Positions 62,745-64,000 of a stretch of DNA of 64,000 bases are shown here, piece after piece. Source of the DNA: Linyphia triangularis (Eukaryota > Arthropoda > Arachnida > Araneae > Linyphiidae). The stretch is taken from assembly GCA_963978545.1 (NCBI GenBank), contig CAXBTE010000007.1, forward strand, positions 124,001 to 188,000, in the 5' to 3' direction. The position numbers and the translations under genes are program-made. The notes beneath the pieces are model-generated. The model made no database searches, was not told the origin of the DNA, and saw only the letters and a program-made list of their open reading frames with translations. Numbering within the stretch: position 1 is the stretch's first letter; the number at the start of each line of letters is the position of its first letter.

Positions 62745-63811
62745 AAGCTTTTATATATTAGAATCTACATTTCCAAATTTATAGCATAAAAAAAATGTGA
62801 AGATGGTCAAAGGTTGGTCCAAATCTGTGCAGTTTAAAAGTTTTTCATCATTAATTTTCCCATGTTAATTGTATGGGAAATTTCAAATTTTTCAATTTTC
62901 ACAATCTTTTTACACCTTGTGTCATAAAAATCATCATCCCAATCAATTTCCACAATCGAATCGTCATTATAACTACATTTTACTGCTCAATGTCAAGAAA
63001 TGGAAATTTCACGTATTGAAAATACATGGGGGACGATATTCAATGAATTATTTTTCAAAAAGTAAAAATCTCAATTTTTTTTCCTTTGGCGAAATTGAAG
63101 CTTTTATATATTAGAATCTCCATTTCCAAATTTATAGCATAAAAAAATGTGAAGATGGTCAAAGGTTGGTCCAAATCTGTGCAGTTTAAATAATTTTCAT
63201 TTTCCATTTTCCCCATGATAATTGTATAGGAAATTTCAATTTTCAAAATTTTACGATCTTTTTGCACCTTGTGTCATAAAAATCATCACCCCAATCAATT
63301 TCCACAATCAAATCGTCATTATAACTACATTTTACTGCTCAATGTCAAGAAATGCAAATTTCACGTATTGAAAGTACATGGGGGACGATATTCAATGAAT
63401 TATTTTTCAAAAAGTAAAAATCTCAATTTTTTTTCCTTTGGCGAAATTGAAGCTTTTATATATTAGAATCTCCATTTCCAAATTTATAGCATAAAAAAAA
63501 TGTGAAGATGGTCAAAGGTTGGTCCAAATATGTGCAGTTTAAATATTTTTCATTTTCAATTTTCCCCATGTTAATTGTATAGGAAATTTCAAACTTTGCA
63601 ATTTTCGAAATTTTACGATCTTTTTGCACCTTGTGTCATAAAAATCATCACCCCAATCAATTTCCACAATCAAATCGTCATTATAACTACATTTTACTGC
63701 TCAATGTCAAGAAATGCAAATTTCACGTATTGAAAGTACGTGGGGGACGATATTCAATGAATTATCTTTCAAAAAGTAAAAATCTCAATTTTTTTTCCTT
63801 TGGCGAAATTG

Positions 63812-64000
63812 AAGCTTTTATATATTGGAATCTCCAATTCCAAATTTATAACATAAAAAAAATGTGAAGATGGTCAAAGGTTGGTCCAAATCTGTGCAGT
63901 TTAAATATTTTTCATTTTCAAATTTCCCATGTTAAATGTATAGGAAATTTCAAAATTTGCAATTTTCGAAATTTTACGATCTTTTTGCACCTTGTGTCAT
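63812..64000 (+). repeat. Partial class B3 monomer at window edge
   Basis: First 189 bp of a monomer with tattggaatctccaattcc, aacataaa, caaatttcccatg and caaaatttgcaatt, cut by the window end just after gtgtcat. It continues the fourth copy of the B1-B3-B2-B2 unit begun at 63450. Confidence 0.93.

Larger units (their letters stand above)
1..64000 (+). repeat. Satellite DNA array, ~353-363 bp monomers, head-to-tail
   Basis: The whole window is tandem copies of one AT-rich monomer family with no interruption. Taking AAGCTT as monomer position 1, 179 full monomers and one partial one can be placed; the mean spacing is about 356 bp. Every copy has the same orientation. Landmarks repeated in essentially every monomer are caccccaatcaatttcc (or caccccagtaaatttcc), cattataactacatttta, catgggggacgatattc and a T8-T10 run before the next AAGCTT. 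Both window ends lie inside the array, so it extends beyond 64 kb. Known biology: arrays like this make up eukaryotic centromeric or pericentromeric heterochromatin. The location here is inferred. The monomer is about two nucleosome repeat lengths. No family name is assigned. Confidence 0.98.
43868..64000 (+). repeat. Sub-array 4: B-dominated domain rich in C chimeras
   Basis: Monomer starts and classes: 43868 B2, 44221 B3, 44582 C, 44935 B1, 45298 A, 45650 C, 46003 B3, 46364 A, 46717 B3, 47078 B1, 47440 B3, 47801 B2, 48154 B2, 48506 B3, 48867 B1, 49229 B2, 49582 C, 49935 B2 (deleted), 50280 B3, 50642 B2, 50995 B2, 51347 B1, 51710 B2 (deleted), 52050 C, 52403 B2, 52755 B1, 53117 C, 53470 B3, 53832 A, 54185 B2, 54537 C, 54889 B3, 55250 A, 55603 B2, 55955 C, 56308 B3, 56669 B1, 57031 B3, 57392 B1, 57754 B3, 58115 B2, 58468 B2, 58820 B1, 59182 B3, 59543 B2, 59896 B2, 60248 B3, 60609 B1, 60971 B1, 61333 B2, 61686 C, 62039 B2 (deleted), 62384 B3, 62745 C, 63098 B2, 63450 B1, 63812 B3 partial. 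Only four monomers begin as class A. AAGCTT at 49582 is mutated to aagatt. Confidence 0.92.

Noticed and set aside
1..64000. CRISPR array
   Set aside because: There is no alternation of a short constant repeat with unique spacers. All parts of the unit repeat, and the unit is about 355 bp.
1..64000. CENP-B box
   Set aside because: The canonical box needs TTCG followed by an A and a CGGG block. No CGGG or CCCG was found in the monomer classes, so no canonical box is present.
1..64000. Drosophila 1.688 or Tribolium TCAST identity
   Set aside because: Length and AT content are similar, but I could not see a convincing base-level match from memory. A database search is needed before using either name.
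1..64000. Inverted repeats or strand switches inside the array
   Set aside because: Every AAGCTT-anchored monomer reads in the same direction. No reversed monomer was found.

Overview
The window is one uninterrupted, head-to-tail array of AT-rich satellite DNA. I count 179 complete monomers of about 353-363 bp plus a 189-bp partial monomer at the right edge, all in the same orientation. I found no protein-coding gene, RNA gene, transposon, CRISPR array or unique spacer. A+T is about 71% by hand count on the first monomer. Nearly every monomer carries AAGCTT, used here as monomer position 1. This points to a eukaryotic centromeric, pericentromeric or other heterochromatic block. Monomer length and AT-richness resemble known insect satellites (Drosophila 1.688 family, Tribolium TCAST), but I cannot match the sequence to a named family or assign a species.

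Each monomer has two parts. The right part, about 185-190 bp from the gtgtca motif through the next AAGCTT, is almost the same in all copies. The left part, about 165-175 bp, falls into distinct classes: A (353 bp), B1 (361-363 bp), B2 (352-353 bp), B3 (361-362 bp), and C, a B-left/A-right chimera (352-353 bp). A few monomers are further recombinants.

Region 1-43867 is built mostly of A-B dimers (about 715 bp) and A-B-B trimers (about 1067 bp); 56 of 123 monomers begin as class A. These are nested into larger higher-order repeats: 2144- and 2859-bp units around 6-12.5 kb, a 1422-bp repeat around 13.6-16.4 kb, a tandem 2857-bp 8-mer at 28542-34255, and a tandem 3.9-kb 11-mer at 36039-43867. 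Displaced copies lie 12,500 and 15,353 bp apart. Region 43868-64000 is different: only 4 of 57 monomers begin as class A, B-type monomers dominate, C chimeras are common, and the repeat units are 723, about 1418 and 1428 bp.

Nothing here works as a set of genes. The biology visible is concerted evolution: unequal exchange producing nested repeats, short conversion-like tracts, slippage deletions between short direct repeats, and a core half that stays uniform while the other half diversifies. Short open frames of 60-115 codons recur because the DNA recurs. All classes and coordinates were read by eye, so single-base statements should be treated as spot observations.
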